Positions 20,624-32,484 of a DNA stretch of 64,000 nucleotides are shown here, in pieces. Every line of letters begins with the position of its first letter. The first letter of the stretch is position 1. The notes under the pieces were generated by a model that worked only from the letters and a program-made list of their open reading frames with translations, was not told where the DNA came from and made no database searches. Position numbers and translations under genes: made by a program. The stretch is from Cladophialophora immunda (Eukaryota; Ascomycota; Eurotiomycetes; Chaetothyriales; Herpotrichiellaceae): contig NW_015622541.1 in the NCBI RefSeq assembly GCF_000835495.1, positions 5,146,001-5,210,000 on the forward strand, written 5' to 3'.

Positions 20624-22427
20624 TCAAGCACTTTCCACGTGAGCCAATACCATGGGCGACTTGGTCTCCGCCTGTCTGTTAGCCTCTAGCAAGGTTTCTC
20701 CAACGTTACCCTTTTCAACCGCACCAGCGAGACTCTCAGATGGCTCATGTAAGTTGTGAGCAGTGGAGATCTCATCTTGATCACCGAAAATCTTAGCCAC
20801 TTCCTCCAGGGGAAATCCTCGCGTATCCGGGAACCAGTAAAGCAGAAAGCAAACGAAGACCGTCCCGGGGATGATGAAGCAGAGGTAAAATTTCCATCCT
20901 ATGTTCTGGAATGCAATCGGCGCAACTTGCAGCCTGTAGGAGACGGTAAGCATTCAGACACTGTCGGCTGCTGAAGGGTTTCAGAAACATACCACATAAT
21001 GTTCATTGCGCAGAGACCTGCCATCCCGAGAGCTATGCCTTTGGCGCGAAGGTGATTGGGACAGATCTCGGAAATGTAAACGAACTGGGTTCCATCAAGA
21101 CAGATCTCCCACATCACCACATATACGAATAGCATGGCCACGGATGCTCTTAACGCGTTGTCGTTGGGATGCTCAAGCGCCTCGGGGGTGGTGTATGTGG
21201 CGACCAAAGCTGCCTCGATGGCCAGACAGCAGAGACAGAATTGGATCCCGAAAGCGATCAATTTTGGACGTGCAACCCTCTCGACTACGAAGAGAGCAAG
21301 GATGCCTCCTCCAATGGCGACGGTATACCAGCCGATCTGGTACAGAAACTGCTGTTCAGTGTCATAACCCAGCGCACCGTACAACGTCGGCCCATAGTTG
21401 TTCAAAACTGTCGAAATTCGGTCAGGAAGACTGCAAAGTTTCCTTTTCGAGAGAACAAGGAGGTACGTACCCAATGGACCGCTTAGTTGAATTCCAGCCG
21501 GGATTAGAAAGCTCATGATTGCCCTCTTCCGATAGCTCGGTTTCTTGATCAAAGACCAGTATGATGACTCGAGCGTTCTGTCAATGCGGACTTGTCTTGC
21601 AATCTGAGCCAGTTCGACAGCAGCCTCTTCCTCGGTGTGTAGCTTCTTGAGAACTGCTTCCGCCTCTTCGTAACGATCATTCATGAGCAGCCATCTAGGT
21701 GACTCGGGGAGCCACGGCAAAAACCCGAGCAGGAGAATTCCAGGTGCGGCGTTGAGAGCTTGGAGACCTCTCCACCCGTTGTCGGTGCCCTGCTTCCAAA
21801 ACGCATATCCGATCCATGAAGCAAGGGCGTAACCAAACAGCAGACTGATACCATGGATATCAACCAACACTCCTCGAACACTCGGCGGAGCCACCTCACT
21901 CATCCAAACTGGAACCGAGGACACAATGTTATACGCCGCCATTCCTGCGAAGAATCTGAATGCGATGAACATTTGAATGTTGACACTTCCTGCCAGCAGA
22001 GCGGCCGTCACACAGGCGCAAACCGCGGGAACGGCAATGCCTATTTTGCGACCCCATTTGTCTGCAATCGGGGACACGGTGAACGTGCCCAAAAAGCCGC
22101 CGACCTGGTACATCTGTTTCCCCATCAAGCAGATCAGTATTTGTTGCTTCCACCTCTCGAGGGTTCTCGACAGAAATGCTGAGGGAAGGGTAGGCTACGC
22201 ACACTTCCAGTCAACCCTTTCAAGTCTTGCGCATCTGCTGCAGTATCCAATCCCATCACTTTGATAAATGCAGGCTGGATCAACGTGGTTGATATCACCG
22301 ATGCGGAGTAGCCATACATGCAAGAGCCGAGACTTGCAGCGACAATGAAGAGTACATTCTGCCACTTGAACTGGCGGCGTGATGAATGGTGGTACTCGGC
22401 CTGTTGAACGGTCTGAGCGAAAGCCAT
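20624..22427 (-). CDS. MFS transporter, sugar-porter family (cluster carrier 1)
   Basis: A 12-helix carrier of the fungal sugar/organic-substrate porter type, probably plasma membrane. Exons 22427-22203, 22113-21471, 21407-20993 and 20933-20624 give 530 residues; each junction restores the order seen in the paralogue at 41.7-43.2 kb (GLTGSMYQVGGF, GPLVLNNYGPTLY, NIMWLQVAPIAF). Family motifs are DKWGRK (about 95), PESPRWLL and FPDTRGFPLEEVAKIFG near the C-terminus. It is divergent from the metallo-beta-lactamase-fold gene across a 637-bp promoter containing GTTGCCGGAAT. The substrate cannot be read from the sequence; the neighbours suggest import of the compound the cluster degrades rather than a sugar. 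Confidence 0.88.
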
Positions 22428-23064
22428 GATGCCGCAATGCTTCTCAAATCCCGTCTTTGTATTACTGGAAAAGAGACGGTGGTGAGTTTGTCAAAAAGAT
22501 ATACCCCTTCAGAGAGGATGGATTGAGAGAATACTCCCCACAAACATCGTCCGTCTTATAAGCACCAGATGCTCCAGACAAGCACATTGTATCCATGTCG
22601 TTTGCCATGGCAAACGATCTGAAGACCGCAATTTGGTTGCCGGAATAGCCAGGAACCTGCGGATGGGTGAAATGGTGTGCCTCTGATTATGGTATACCCC
22701 AGACATGCTTGTTGCCGTCGTCGACTCCGCTCTGGGGGGCCCAGATCCCCAGAGCTGGGCAGTTCCTTTCGGCTTCTTCTTCAACCTCTAGCCGTTATCA
22801 TGTGTCGAGGTGGATCCCAAGGTCCGCAGGCATTGCTGCTGGTTGTATGTCCACTGCCGAACGAATAACCGTGAGAATGTGAGCCGAAACTATGTACTAA
22901 CTGACGATTTGATTGTAAGAAATGTGGCGCCAAATCCAAATCAATATTCGGAAACACCCAACTTCTCGCACTTGGAATCGTCTACTTGGTGCCTTTGCTG
23001 AGCTTTCAAACACCATTCTCGACCTAATCTTCACAGGATACGACCCTCCCAGCAGAGCACCACT
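22428..23064. promoter_or_regulatory. Divergent promoter with TTGCCGG site
   Basis: Shared upstream region of the MFS and hydrolase genes. It contains TTGCCGG at 22637-22643 in the context GTTGCCGGAAT. The same 11-mer occurs at 39946-39956 in the other divergent promoter of the cluster. Confidence 0.55.
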
Positions 23065-24276
23065 ATGGCTGCGGCTCACAACTTCCACGTTCCGGCTGGG
23101 AACACTGTGCGGGTGCGGATCATCGACACGACAACGCGAATTGAACAGGTCCCAAGCACATTTTTGATGGAGCCAATCGTACCGGGCTTTACTCACATGC
23201 CCAAATTGCCATCGTGGTCTTTCTTGGTAGAGCATGTATCGGGCAAGAAGGCACTTTTCGACTTGGGCGTACCCCCCGACTGGAAAAAGATGTCTCCTGT
23301 CACCACTGACCACACAATCGCCGCTGGCTGGACTGTGACCTCTGAAAAGAACACCGTCCAGATCCTGGAAGAGACGGGCATCAGAGGTGAGGAAATTGGT
23401 AGTATCATCTGGAGGTGTGTAATCCAAGTCCTCCATACAGTTATGGACTGACGTGACTCTAGCCACTGGCATTGGGATCACTTGGGAGACCCTTCTACGT
23501 TCCCTCCCAGCACGGAGCTGGTCGTGGGACCAGGATTCAAAGAGGCATTCTTGCCCGGCTACCCTGCTAAGATCGATTCGCCAGTCAGGGAGACCGATTT
23601 CGCGTAAGTCTTTGTCGAGACTGACACGACCGTGGTCCACCGACCTCACCAGGCAGTCTGCTGACAGATACAAAGGGGACGAGAAGTCCGCGAGATCGAT
23701 TTTACAACCTCGACGCTGAAAATCCAAAGATTTGACGCTTTTGATTTCTTCGGAGACGGGTCGTTCTATCTGCTCGATACTCCCGGACATGCTATTGGGC
23801 ACCTTTGCGGCCTTGCTAGAACGTCGTCGAACCCTGATACGTTCATCATGATGGGAGGTGACCTTTGTCACCACAGTGGCGAACTCCGTCCCTCGCCCTA
23901 TCTGCCTCTTCCCCAGGAAAGTCAGCTGCGAAACGTGTTACAAGGACTTATCCCACACGTTCCCACTTGTCCTGGCGCGGTCTTGGAGCATGTGCAACAT
24001 TCTCGCGGCCGAAATCTCAACGAACCATTCTTTAACCCGGCAATGGGGCTCGACATCCCCACGGCAATTGAGAGTATCAAGAAGGCTCAAGAGGCTGACG
24101 CCGATTCTAATGTGTGGTTCATATTCGCACATGATGACAGCCTATGGGGTTTGATAGACTTTTTTCCGGCAGATGTAAATGGTTGGAAGGAAAAGGGATG
24201 GGGCGCCAAAACCAAGTGGTCGTTCCTGAAGGACTTCCGTCCTGCATTGGAGGCTTCCCCCGAAACGGGGTCGTAA
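23065..24276 (+). CDS. Metallo-beta-lactamase-fold hydrolase (lactonase-like)
   Basis: Zinc hydrolase of the AHL-lactonase/quorum-quencher-like branch, 363 residues. Exons are 23065-23414, 23463-23603 and 23676-24276; the second intron uses an AAAG acceptor that restores DFAGREVREIDFTTS. The zinc motif HWHWDH is at 118-123. LDTPGHAIGHLCGLART and MMGGDLCHHSG supply the expected later His and Asp ligands, and FAHDD lies near the end. Start ATG 23065 gives MAAAHNFHVPAG. In this setting, beside two Baeyer-Villiger monooxygenases, opening the lactone they make is the natural role (inference). The fold also serves thioesterases and other hydrolases. Confidence 0.85.
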
Positions 24277-24761
24277 CAGGCGAATAGCTGGAATACCGAA
24301 GAGCCACACTTAGTTCCAATATCCCTGTTATTCGGGAACGATTGATGGTACCAGACCATAAGCCGAGACTGTTACCGGCAACTCTCACACGTTAATATCA
24401 TCAAACCAAATGCTATAGCGCAAGACCGGCCATCTCCAATCAGACCCATTGCCGGCAAAGAGCAGCAGAGGCTTGGTTACAACAACGTCCTCTGCATGTC
24501 CTCCGGAGGCTAACTCGATTTGCTTCCCTGTCTCTGAAAGACAGAAACACCTGCTTACAAATGGATGTCCGGGAATTATGTAGTTATATCTTGTCAAGAG
24601 TGGTTTATTGCCGAGACAGCCAATGATCGATTACGGTTCGTATTTGTTTGAAGACTTTAACAACTGCAAAAGGTCCTTTTTAGGTCGTGGGCATATTTAT
24701 ACTTCTCAATGACGAGAATAGGCCGACGAGTTCGACAGTCTCTTCTCAAGAATTAAACAAC
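24277..24761. promoter_or_regulatory. SDR promoter with two TTGCCGG sites
   Basis: TTGCCGG lies on the minus strand at 24375-24381. At 24449-24458 it is palindromic, TTGCCGGCAA. A TATA-like ATATTTATA stands near 24693, about 70 bases upstream of the ATG at 24762. Confidence 0.5.
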
Positions 24762-25547
24762 ATGCCCGATCAAGCCAAATATATTAACAAGCTCAAAGGT
24801 GTGCGAGTCTTGATCATTGGAGGAACATCTGGCATCGGATTCGGCGTGGCTGAAGCAGCCATTGAGCATGGCGCAGGCAAAGTGATTGTCTCTTCCTCGC
24901 GGGAAGAGCGAGTCAAAGACGCCGTCGCCAGACTGAAGGCGTCCTATCCCTCGTCCACCGCGTCGGTCGAGGGGTACGTATGCGATGTTGGAAACTTGGC
25001 CACAATGGAGGAAAACATCAAAACACTTTTCAGTAAAGTCGGCACGCTTGACCACATTGTCTACTCTGCCGGGGACAGCCCGCCTTTGAGGCCCTTCAAA
25101 ACGGTCGATTTCGCCTTCATCCAGCGAGCCGGCTACATCCGCTTCTACGGGCCTTTGCTGGTGGCCCTCCACGGCCACAAGAACCTTGTGCAAAGCCCGC
25201 AGAGTTCCATCATCATCACCACAGGTGCGACCAGCGAGAAGCCCTGGGCCGGATCGGCGGTGGTAGGCTCCTGGCTAAGCGGGCTTCAGGGTATGACGCG
25301 GGGACTGGCATTGGAGCTGAAACCTCTACGGGTCAATTTGATCAGCCCGGGAGGCATCGATACGGCGCTTTGGGATTACAAGGATCCGGAAGAGAGAAAG
25401 GCAGTCATCGACGAGCTGACACGGGACACCACGGTCGGGGTGATTGGAACTGTCAAGGACGTCGCCGAAGCGTACATCTATTGCATGAGGGATCATTTCG
25501 TGACCGGAACCATGATCAGCTCAAACGGCGGGCGCTTTCTCGTGTAG
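24762..25547 (+). CDS. Atypical short-chain dehydrogenase lacking YxxxK
   Basis: Single-exon SDR-fold protein of 261 residues. The frame is open upstream, but the first ATG is at 24762 (MPDQAKYINKLKG). The cofactor-binding GGTSGIGFG is intact. In the catalytic region IIITTGATSEKPWAGS is followed by GSWLSGLQGMTRGLALEL; aligned on GLQGMTRGLA, the YxxxK positions are Gly and Ser. The end has NLISPGGIDTALW and VTGTMISSNGGRFLV, typical of SDRs. It belongs to a fungal SDR branch that often lacks the tyrosine and lysine, so classical alcohol oxidation is doubtful. It might be a reductase with other chemistry, or a binding protein. The upstream TTGCCGG sites place it in the cluster. Confidence 0.85.
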   Translation: MPDQAKYINKLKGVRVLIIGGTSGIGFGVAEAAIEHGAGKVIVSSSREERVKDAVARLKASYPSSTASVEGYVCDVGNLATMEENIKTLFSKVGTLDHIVYSAGDSPPLRPFKTVDFAFIQRAGYIRFYGPLLVALHGHKNLVQSPQSSIIITTGATSEKPWAGSAVVGSWLSGLQGMTRGLALELKPLRVNLISPGGIDTALWDYKDPEERKAVIDELTRDTTVGVIGTVKDVAEAYIYCMRDHFVTGTMISSNGGRFLV

Positions 25548-26263
25548 AAGGTAGAAAACTCCCTACGGGTATGCTTGCCTCGGTCCGGGTTTGATGTTTT
25601 CCTTGACGGCGATTTTGCTGCCTGGCCAGAGAAGACAAAGTAGAGTGGAAGAGTTTCAGCAGTCCTGGCTCAGGGGGGTGAGAACGAGACTCCCTGAAGA
25701 CAGCGAACGGCAGAATATTGACAGTTGTAAACAAAAGATCTAGCGTGGGCGTGGAGGTTATTGAGAAGAGCATTTCATTGTAGACTGACGTGGCGTCTAT
25801 AGATTTGCATATCTCCCGGACGACGTGGTGCGCTATTCTGAGTAGTCGTACACACCGGTCATGGTATTCGGACGCATTATGAGCACCATCCACACTGAAT
25901 CAAGGGTCCCTTCCATGTTCACTCCAACTCGAGATGAAATGCGGCCGAGGTAGTGGTTGAGTTTGTGCGTGTAGGAATAACCTCCCCAGTACATTTAGAT
26001 ACATGGGGTCGCATGGCGTCAAGGGCTACATCGGCTCACCGGCTTCATTGCTTGGCGCATTCGGCTATTGAGGTGGGTCGGGAGGCGCCAAGTATCTCCG
26101 CCTTCCGACCCGCTCCCAGCGACCACGGAGCCCCGAACGGTGACGTGCTGCAGCCTTAAGAATGCCTTGTTGTAGAATGTGCGCACATTATCGGGGTAGT
26201 CCGTGATTCTCTTTCTTTTCCCCTGGGCCAGAAGCAGAATTCTGTGAGTGAAAGCGTTGAAAG
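25548..26263. other. Intergenic, no gene and no TTGCCGG site
   Basis: Promoter region of the next SDR gene. It holds an imperfect hairpin (13-bp stem with one mismatch, 26075-26087 and 26099-26111). One of only two intergenic regions in the cluster without the exact 7-mer. Confidence 0.45.
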
Positions 26264-27344
26264 ATGGACACGAGTCATCTCCGTGGCAAAGGCGCCATAG
26301 TAACAGGTGCCGGCTCAGGTGAGACGAAGACTTCCTTCCCCAACACTTGCCTTTACGTTGGACGATTGGAGATCGAAGAACACGACCTTGTATAGAGACT
26401 GAATCGCGGGTCCCAGGCATCAACTTATCGTTTGGCCAAGCGCTGCATCGTGCTGGATGCCATGTCTTGATCATGGACGTTGCCCTGCACAAAGACGCCG
26501 TGGCCTGGATCGACTCTGTTTCCAAGGCTCAGCCGCCCGGGGCGAAGATCCTCTTCTACAAGTCCGACGTGTCCAAATGGGCCGAGCTCGAGAAAGTGTT
26601 CGAAGTATTTGCTGGCACGATTGGTGGTGTGCCTTACATTGTTTGCCCGGGCGCCGGAGTCTACGAGCCTGTAAGTTCCGCCAGGCTACAGACCCTGTCC
26701 TGTGCTGTGTTGCTGGACGAGGGGAAACCTCTTGAATTTTCTTTTCCTAATTCGGGGAACAGTCGCACAATAGCTTCTGGAAAGACAACGACACCGACGA
26801 CCACTACAAAGTGCTCGACATCAACCTCCTGGCTCCGATCAAGATGTCGCGCATCGCGATCCGGCGCATGCTGGCTGCCGACGCTCCAGGCATCATTTGC
26901 TGTGTGTCCAGCATTGGCGCGCAAAAGGCCAGCATCGTCACGCCACTGTACCAGGCGTCCAAGCACGGCATCAGCAGCTTCGTGCGGTGCATGGCCGACT
27001 TGCACAAGCTGGCAGGAATCAGGGTCGTCGGCGTCGCTCCCGGGATCATCAGGACGCCTTTGTACTCTGACCACCCCGAGGCCGGCAAGTTTGTGGACCA
27101 GGATAAGGACTTTATGCTTCCACCCGAGGAAGTGGCTCGTGGTATGGTCGCAGTATGTTTGGACCCCAAGTACCCGCCCGGCACTATTCTAGAGGTCGCC
27201 GACGTGGACAACTGGAGGGAGGTGATGTTGCTGAATGACCCTGGGCCGCAAGGGCGGGCAATCCTCGCGAGCAAGAAGCAGGATGCCGTGGCGGACGTGA
27301 TGGCTTGGATTGAGAAGGACAAGCAATCGAAAACCAAATCTTGA
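26264..27344 (+). CDS. Short-chain dehydrogenase/reductase (classical)
   Basis: NAD(P)-dependent alcohol/ketone oxidoreductase of 296 residues. Exons 26264-26318, 26417-26670 and 26763-27344 restore VTGAGSGINLSF at the cofactor site and VYEPSHNSFWKD at the second junction. Catalytic SSIGAQ and YQASKHG (YxxxK) are present, as is PGIIRTPLY after the active site. The cofactor motif reads GAGSGIN instead of GAGSGIG, a variant shared with the gene at 34.4 kb. Both also share a DPGPQG motif near the C-terminus, so they are paralogues. Likely role: oxidation of a cyclic secondary alcohol to the ketone used by the monooxygenases, or oxidation of the hydroxy acid after ring opening. Confidence 0.88.
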
Positions 27345-27549
27345 GGAAGCGTACACATTCGGCCGAGAAAATTAATGCAGTCGGCTTCTTGAATTTTCTA
27401 TCTTATTCCCAAAATTTCCGGTCTTTCACAAGGTATAATAATTTCTGATTTAATCTAAGTCTAAGAACGACTCCGCCTGTTCACAAGGCACGAGCTGTAT
27501 CGATGGAGGAATAACAATGCAGGTGGCCCTCAACGGCGCGCTCCCAGCC

Positions 27550-29515
27550 TCAATAGTAGAGCAACTTAGGCTCCACTTGGTCAAGGTACCAGGTCTGATC
27601 GGCCCCTTCTTCCTCTCGCGTCGAGAACCCGTTGCCCAGGAATTGAAACCGATTGCCCGTGTCGTACGTATAATTGAAGTCCTCAAATTTGGGTCTCTCC
27701 AGCGCATGGAACCAGTGCAACCGACTACCCGGGTGAATTGCAATGATGGGACCCGAAGATCGACCGTTTTTGAACCACGACCGACAGTTCCCCGCCCACG
27801 CGGTGCGAGGCATGAAATGGTGGATGTGGATGGCGAGATCGTCGACGGCCTCCTGTTTGACATCGATGGCCTTGATGAGTTCGACTTGCGCCTTGGTGAC
27901 CAGCTGCAGGATGTATTTCGAGCATTGCTCGGTGATGGTGAAGACACTGCCGTGCGAGATGGGGGCGTTCGGCCCCAGGAAGACTGACACGCTTCCGCGT
28001 TAGACAGAGGACGGACCGCGTAAGGGAAAACAAAGAGACCTACCAAAGTAATTGGGGAATTTGGGGATGGCCATGGACAAGTATGCCTGCGGCACGTTGG
28101 GCTCACCCCAGACATCCTTGAGTTGGACTCCGTCACGGCCGGTGACGGGGAATCTGGGAGAAAAGGAAACGTCGAATCCGGTGGCACACACGATCGCATC
28201 GACGTCGATGTGTTCGCCGGTCGACATGACCAGACCTTTCTCGTCAACGCGGTCGATCCTCGCATCAGTGATGACTCGCACGTTGGGCTTCGCGAAACTC
28301 TCGAGGTACCCTACACCGGGCGTGATTCGGCGACACCCCACCGGAAAGTCCGGGATCAGCTTCTCGATCAAATCCGGGCTATCTTTGAGAAGCTCGATCA
28401 TGCTGTTGGCCGCATCGCGCCGTGCTTTGGTGGCCTCTTGAGCTCCGTTGACGAGCATGCGGAATTTGGCATTGATCTCGACCTCGACGGCTTTCCGAAA
28501 CGCCAGGTACTTTTCAGGGTTCTGACGGAACAGCTCCTTTTGCTCTTCGGAGAAATGCTCGGGCATGTTGCCTCCGCGTAATGATGGGTAGCGCGAAGCG
28601 GCGCCCGGAGTGACCCAGGTCGGCGATCGGATCAGATGTACCAATTCTTTGACGTGCGGCTGCAGAGCCGGCACGATCTGGATCCCTGTGGACCCGTTTC
28701 CAATGACGGCGATTTTCAGGCCCTTGTATTCGAAGGATTCGGGCCAGTTGGCGCTGTGGACCAACCGACCCTGGAAGTTATGCAGGCCGGGTATGCTGGG
28801 CCACTTCCACGCGTTCAGAATGCCCCCGGCATTGAGCAGATAATGGCACTCGTCTTCAAAGACCTCTCCTGTCTCAGTCTTCTTGATCTTGACGGACCAG
28901 CAGCCGTTCTTTTCCTGCCATCTGGCACCGATAACCTCATGTGAGAGCTTGAAGTAGCTCGATAGATCGTGTTTGGCCACGCACATCTCGAGATACTGAC
29001 GGATCTCGTCGGCGGGCGAGAACATGGCCGCCCAGTCTGGATTGGGCTCCCAGGCGAATTGATAGTTGTGTGATGCTAGTAAAATGGGATCAGTCCGTTG
29101 TCACAAATGGTCAAGCCACGGATCTTGGCCAGCACAACTCACGAATGTCGCATTTACATCCAGGATATCGGTTCTCAAACCAGGTGCCCCCGAGTGCAGG
29201 GTTCTTATCGTAGACAACCAGTTCCGCTTCCCGGAGATAGTTTTTGACTTGATACGCCATGTTGATACCACTGGCACCTGCGCCAATTGTAATTATCCGC
29301 ACTGGCTTGATGTACCCAAGCGGTCTATCTGTTACCGTATACTCGTCAGTATATTTGCGGAGTTGAGGTATGGTTGGGATTTCCGGGCGGTTGACGGGAT
29401 CCTCGACGGGCTGAATGATAACATGGCCGTTCATCTTCGTTTCCTTGGGCGTGAGGGTGTCTTTGCCGAGGATTGGCTGCTCCATTATCTGAGCGTAGTG
29501 ACCGGTTTCAAGCAT
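27550..29515 (-). CDS. Baeyer-Villiger monooxygenase 1
   Basis: FAD/NADPH enzyme inserting oxygen next to a ketone to give an ester or lactone. Exons 29515-29143, 29075-28044 and 27983-27550 give 612 residues. FAD motif: ITIGAGASGINMAY (about 75). The Baeyer-Villiger fingerprint FQGRLVHSANWP fits F-x-G-x3-H-x3-W-P exactly. NADPH motif: VIGNGSTGIQIVP. The end has GNCRSWFKNG and DTGNRFQFLGNGF, as in cyclopentanone/steroid-type monooxygenases. The start is the first in-frame ATG (MLETGHYAQIMEQ); a later ATG is possible. It is convergent with the SDR gene ending at 27344. The upstream region (29516-30464) carries TTGCCGG at 29759. Confidence 0.92.
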
Positions 29516-30464
29516 TTTGAGTAGATGTTCGCGTGTCGAAGGGTTGGCACAACAATAAGGCCGGCGAGGAAAGGGCCAGTTTGCAATTCCTGGTGCTGTG
29601 AATTGGTGATAGGTCGCAGCCCAGTACAGTTATATGGAAGCGCTGCCGCACGTTCGCTCAAAGCATTGCTCACGCCACAAAGTGTGGACCTGGAAGGCTG
29701 ACAGATCTTGAGACTAGCGATGTAGAGCGCCTAGTGTCATTCGCACGGGTTTCTGCCATTGCCGGATCTGCCGTGGTATGGTAGATATGAAAATAGCCGC
29801 CAATGCCGGGCGAGGAAGTGTACTGATCCCATTCGGACTAAGATTGCGGGTCGTCCGTTTTGGGACGCTCCCTGCACCCATACAAGCCACTGGCACATTC
29901 TCCCAGGATTACGAGGTGTGTTGCATTCCAGCATGAGTGGCCACTACCGGGCCAGCTCATGCCCGAGTATCTCAGATGATTGCTGGGACGGTTGGCGATA
30001 GGGTGACTTGAAAATTAATGCCGAACGACTCCTTGACTTTAACTGCGTTCTACCTTATGAGTACGAGGTAATGAATGATCCCAGTAGCCGAGTGGCTGAA
30101 GTAAAGATCAAACCAAGACCAAGGCCAATCACGTGACTACATTTAGGACCAATCACGCGAATGAATCAGTGTCTTCTTTTGGTTTGGACTAAGTCTTTCC
30201 GGCGAATGAATGGCTTGTCTCCGCTTAGTCAGATGGAGTTGACTCGATACATCTCGACATGTAGGCAGCGGGCTACGACTGGGCGTCGGACTCGAGAGAA
30301 CCGGGATATCAGAATGCTGTGTTGGAGACGATACTGTCAAAGTCAACTGCTGCCGAACTTTCCAAGCCAAAGCACTGAAGTACTGCTTCTGTCCACATGT
30401 CAAAAGACGGAGGGCTGGTTTTCAAAATCTATCATATCAGAAGCCGTAAGCTATAAGTCTGAGC
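29516..30464. promoter_or_regulatory. BVMO1 upstream region with TTGCCGG and CCAATCACG repeats
   Basis: No gene is seen in about 950 bases. TTGCCGG is at 29759-29765. Two direct copies of CCAATCACG lie 24 bases apart (30125 and 30149), the first extending into a CACGTG box at 30130-30135. These look like CCAAT/E-box-type elements. Confidence 0.45.
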
Positions 30465-32484
30465 CTATAAATGTGGTTGGCCTGAATCTCTATCTGTCAC
30501 ATCTTCCTCAACGGCTGTCAACAAGTCCTTCCCAGGATTGACGTCTCCATTGGGCTGGTGAACTCGGGTATTGTATCCTGTATGTGTAAGGGTCTCTCTT
30601 CGTCTTCGTCGACTCGCGTAGAGACTATCATCGCGGGAGCTGATATAGTATCCCAGATCAGCAGAATCATCCAGTTCCGTCTGTGAAAATCCATTTCCCA
30701 ACCAAGAGAACCGGTTTCCAGTGTACCTAATCTTTCAAAAATGTCAGCATGGTTCGAAGGGGGGACCATGGAGAACCATTTACCTCCCAGTCATCGCCCC
30801 GAGGTTCCTTAAGCGCCTCGAGGTAATGGAGGGTACTACCGGGCCAGAGGGCTGAAACCCGCCCAGTAGCGGAGCCTGATTTGTACCAGGACCGACATTC
30901 TTGGATCCAGACAGTGTCCTGCATGAACTCCTGACAATGCTCCAAGAAGTCTGTGACGGCTTCGTTCTTTGGTGACATGGAGTGAATGTTTTCCGTCTGC
31001 CACCGATCGCAAAGGGACAGCATGTAGTCTGCCTGAGCCTCAATCGCGATCAAGACCGGACCGCTGCCGATGGGACAATGCGGCCCCAGGAATTGGAAGT
31101 AGTTTGGCATGTAGGGTGCTGCAAGACCCAGGTAGGACCGGGGTTCGAGGGCCCACTCGTCCTGTAGATTCTTGCCATCGAGGCCATAGAGCGGGAACCG
31201 AGGCTTGAACGTTGTATCCTAGTCGTGGTTAGCCATCGGTTTGCCCCGGGAGAAGTGTCATACAAAGCCAGTAGCACATATGAGAACATCGACTGGATAC
31301 TCGATACCATCGTCGCACTTGCATCCTTTCTCCGTGATAGCTTCAATCTCGCCGTAGACGACCTTGACGTTAGGCTTCGAAAGCGTCTCCAGGTAATTAA
31401 TGCCTGGAGTCAGCCGACGGCAGCCAACCCCCCAAGAAGGAATCAGCTTCTCCTGCAGCCAAGGGACATCTTTAAGCTTTTTGCGCATCTGCCGAGTGAA
31501 GTCCTCTCGGGTCTTCTTCTGTAGTTCATGGTCTGGAAAGTAGATCCCCAGCATACTATTGTTGTTTGTCTCATTGGTCTTTCGTAACAGGGTCAACGCA
31601 TCTGGGTCGTTCCGGAACTTTTCTTTTTCCTCCTGGCTATAGATACGTTGTTCGGTGCCAAAGGGAGGAGATATCCAGGTGGGCTCTCGAATAAAGGTCG
31701 TCAGTTGATCGACAATTGGCTGAATGGCGGGGAGAATTTGAATGCCAGAGGAGCTACGCCTGTTCAGTGAAATCGGTCCCTCGAGATGGGTAAAGTAGGT
31801 GCACATACCCGTTCCCGATGAGCCCAACATGCTTGCCGGTGAGGTCCAAGTTCTCATCCCAGTTAGCGCTATGCACCAGGGTTCCCTTGTATTTCTCCAG
31901 GCCCGGAATCGCGGGCCATCTCCAGTTGTTGAGGATTCCACTGGCATTGATCAGGATGTCGCATTCATGATACACGGTACGTTCGTGGGCAAGATCTTCG
32001 ACTTGAACCTGCCAGATGCCCTTTTGATCGTCCCATGTCGCACCCACAACTTTATGCCTCGTCTTGCAGTACTTCCCAAGGTTGTGCTCGGACATGAAGT
32101 TGTTGAAGTAGGAGTAGATTTCCTGAGCAGGAGCATACACGCGCGACCAGTCGTGTTTGGGCGCAAAAGACCAAGTGTAATTATGTGCCTGAACATCGCA
32201 GGCCACTCTAGGCAATATCAGTTGCTGAATAAGCCGGAAGGGGTTGGTGGCAATGCCTAAATCATAGTCTGGAATGGAGAGCAGGCACGGAATACTACTC
32301 ACCCAGGGTACCTATTTTCGTACCAAGTCCCTGATACCTCCGGATTCTTCTCGAAGACAGTTAATGAAAAGTTGGTAAAAGACCGTTGAAGTTTGTACGC
32401 AAAGCAAAGTCCAGAAGCGCCGAAACCAACGCAGACGATGCGCATATGCCGCTCGGAGTGGATGGGTGGCTTTTTCCCAGACAT
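30465..32484 (-). CDS. Baeyer-Villiger monooxygenase 2
   Basis: Second flavin monooxygenase, only distantly like the first. Exons 32484-32303, 32207-31809, 31753-31264, 31218-30784 and 30731-30465 give 590 residues. The last junction uses a GAAAG acceptor and restores TGNRFSWLGNGF, which matches the tail of BVMO1. FAD motif: CVGFGASGLCFAY. Fingerprint: YKGTLVHSANWD, with Tyr for the first Phe and Asp for the final Pro. NADPH motif: LIGNGSSGIQILP. The C-terminal extension after LGYYIS (RRRRRETLTHTG onward) is unusual and a further intron there is possible. Two such enzymes in one cluster suggest different ring sizes or two successive oxidations (inference). Confidence 0.9.

Noticed and set aside
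26075..26111. 13-bp imperfect hairpin upstream of an SDR gene
   Set aside because: One mismatch, an 11-base loop and no second copy seen. It is too common a structure to call regulatory.
26019..26525. 168-codon minus-strand frame
   Set aside because: It overlaps the first exons of the SDR gene in antisense and has no family-like features.
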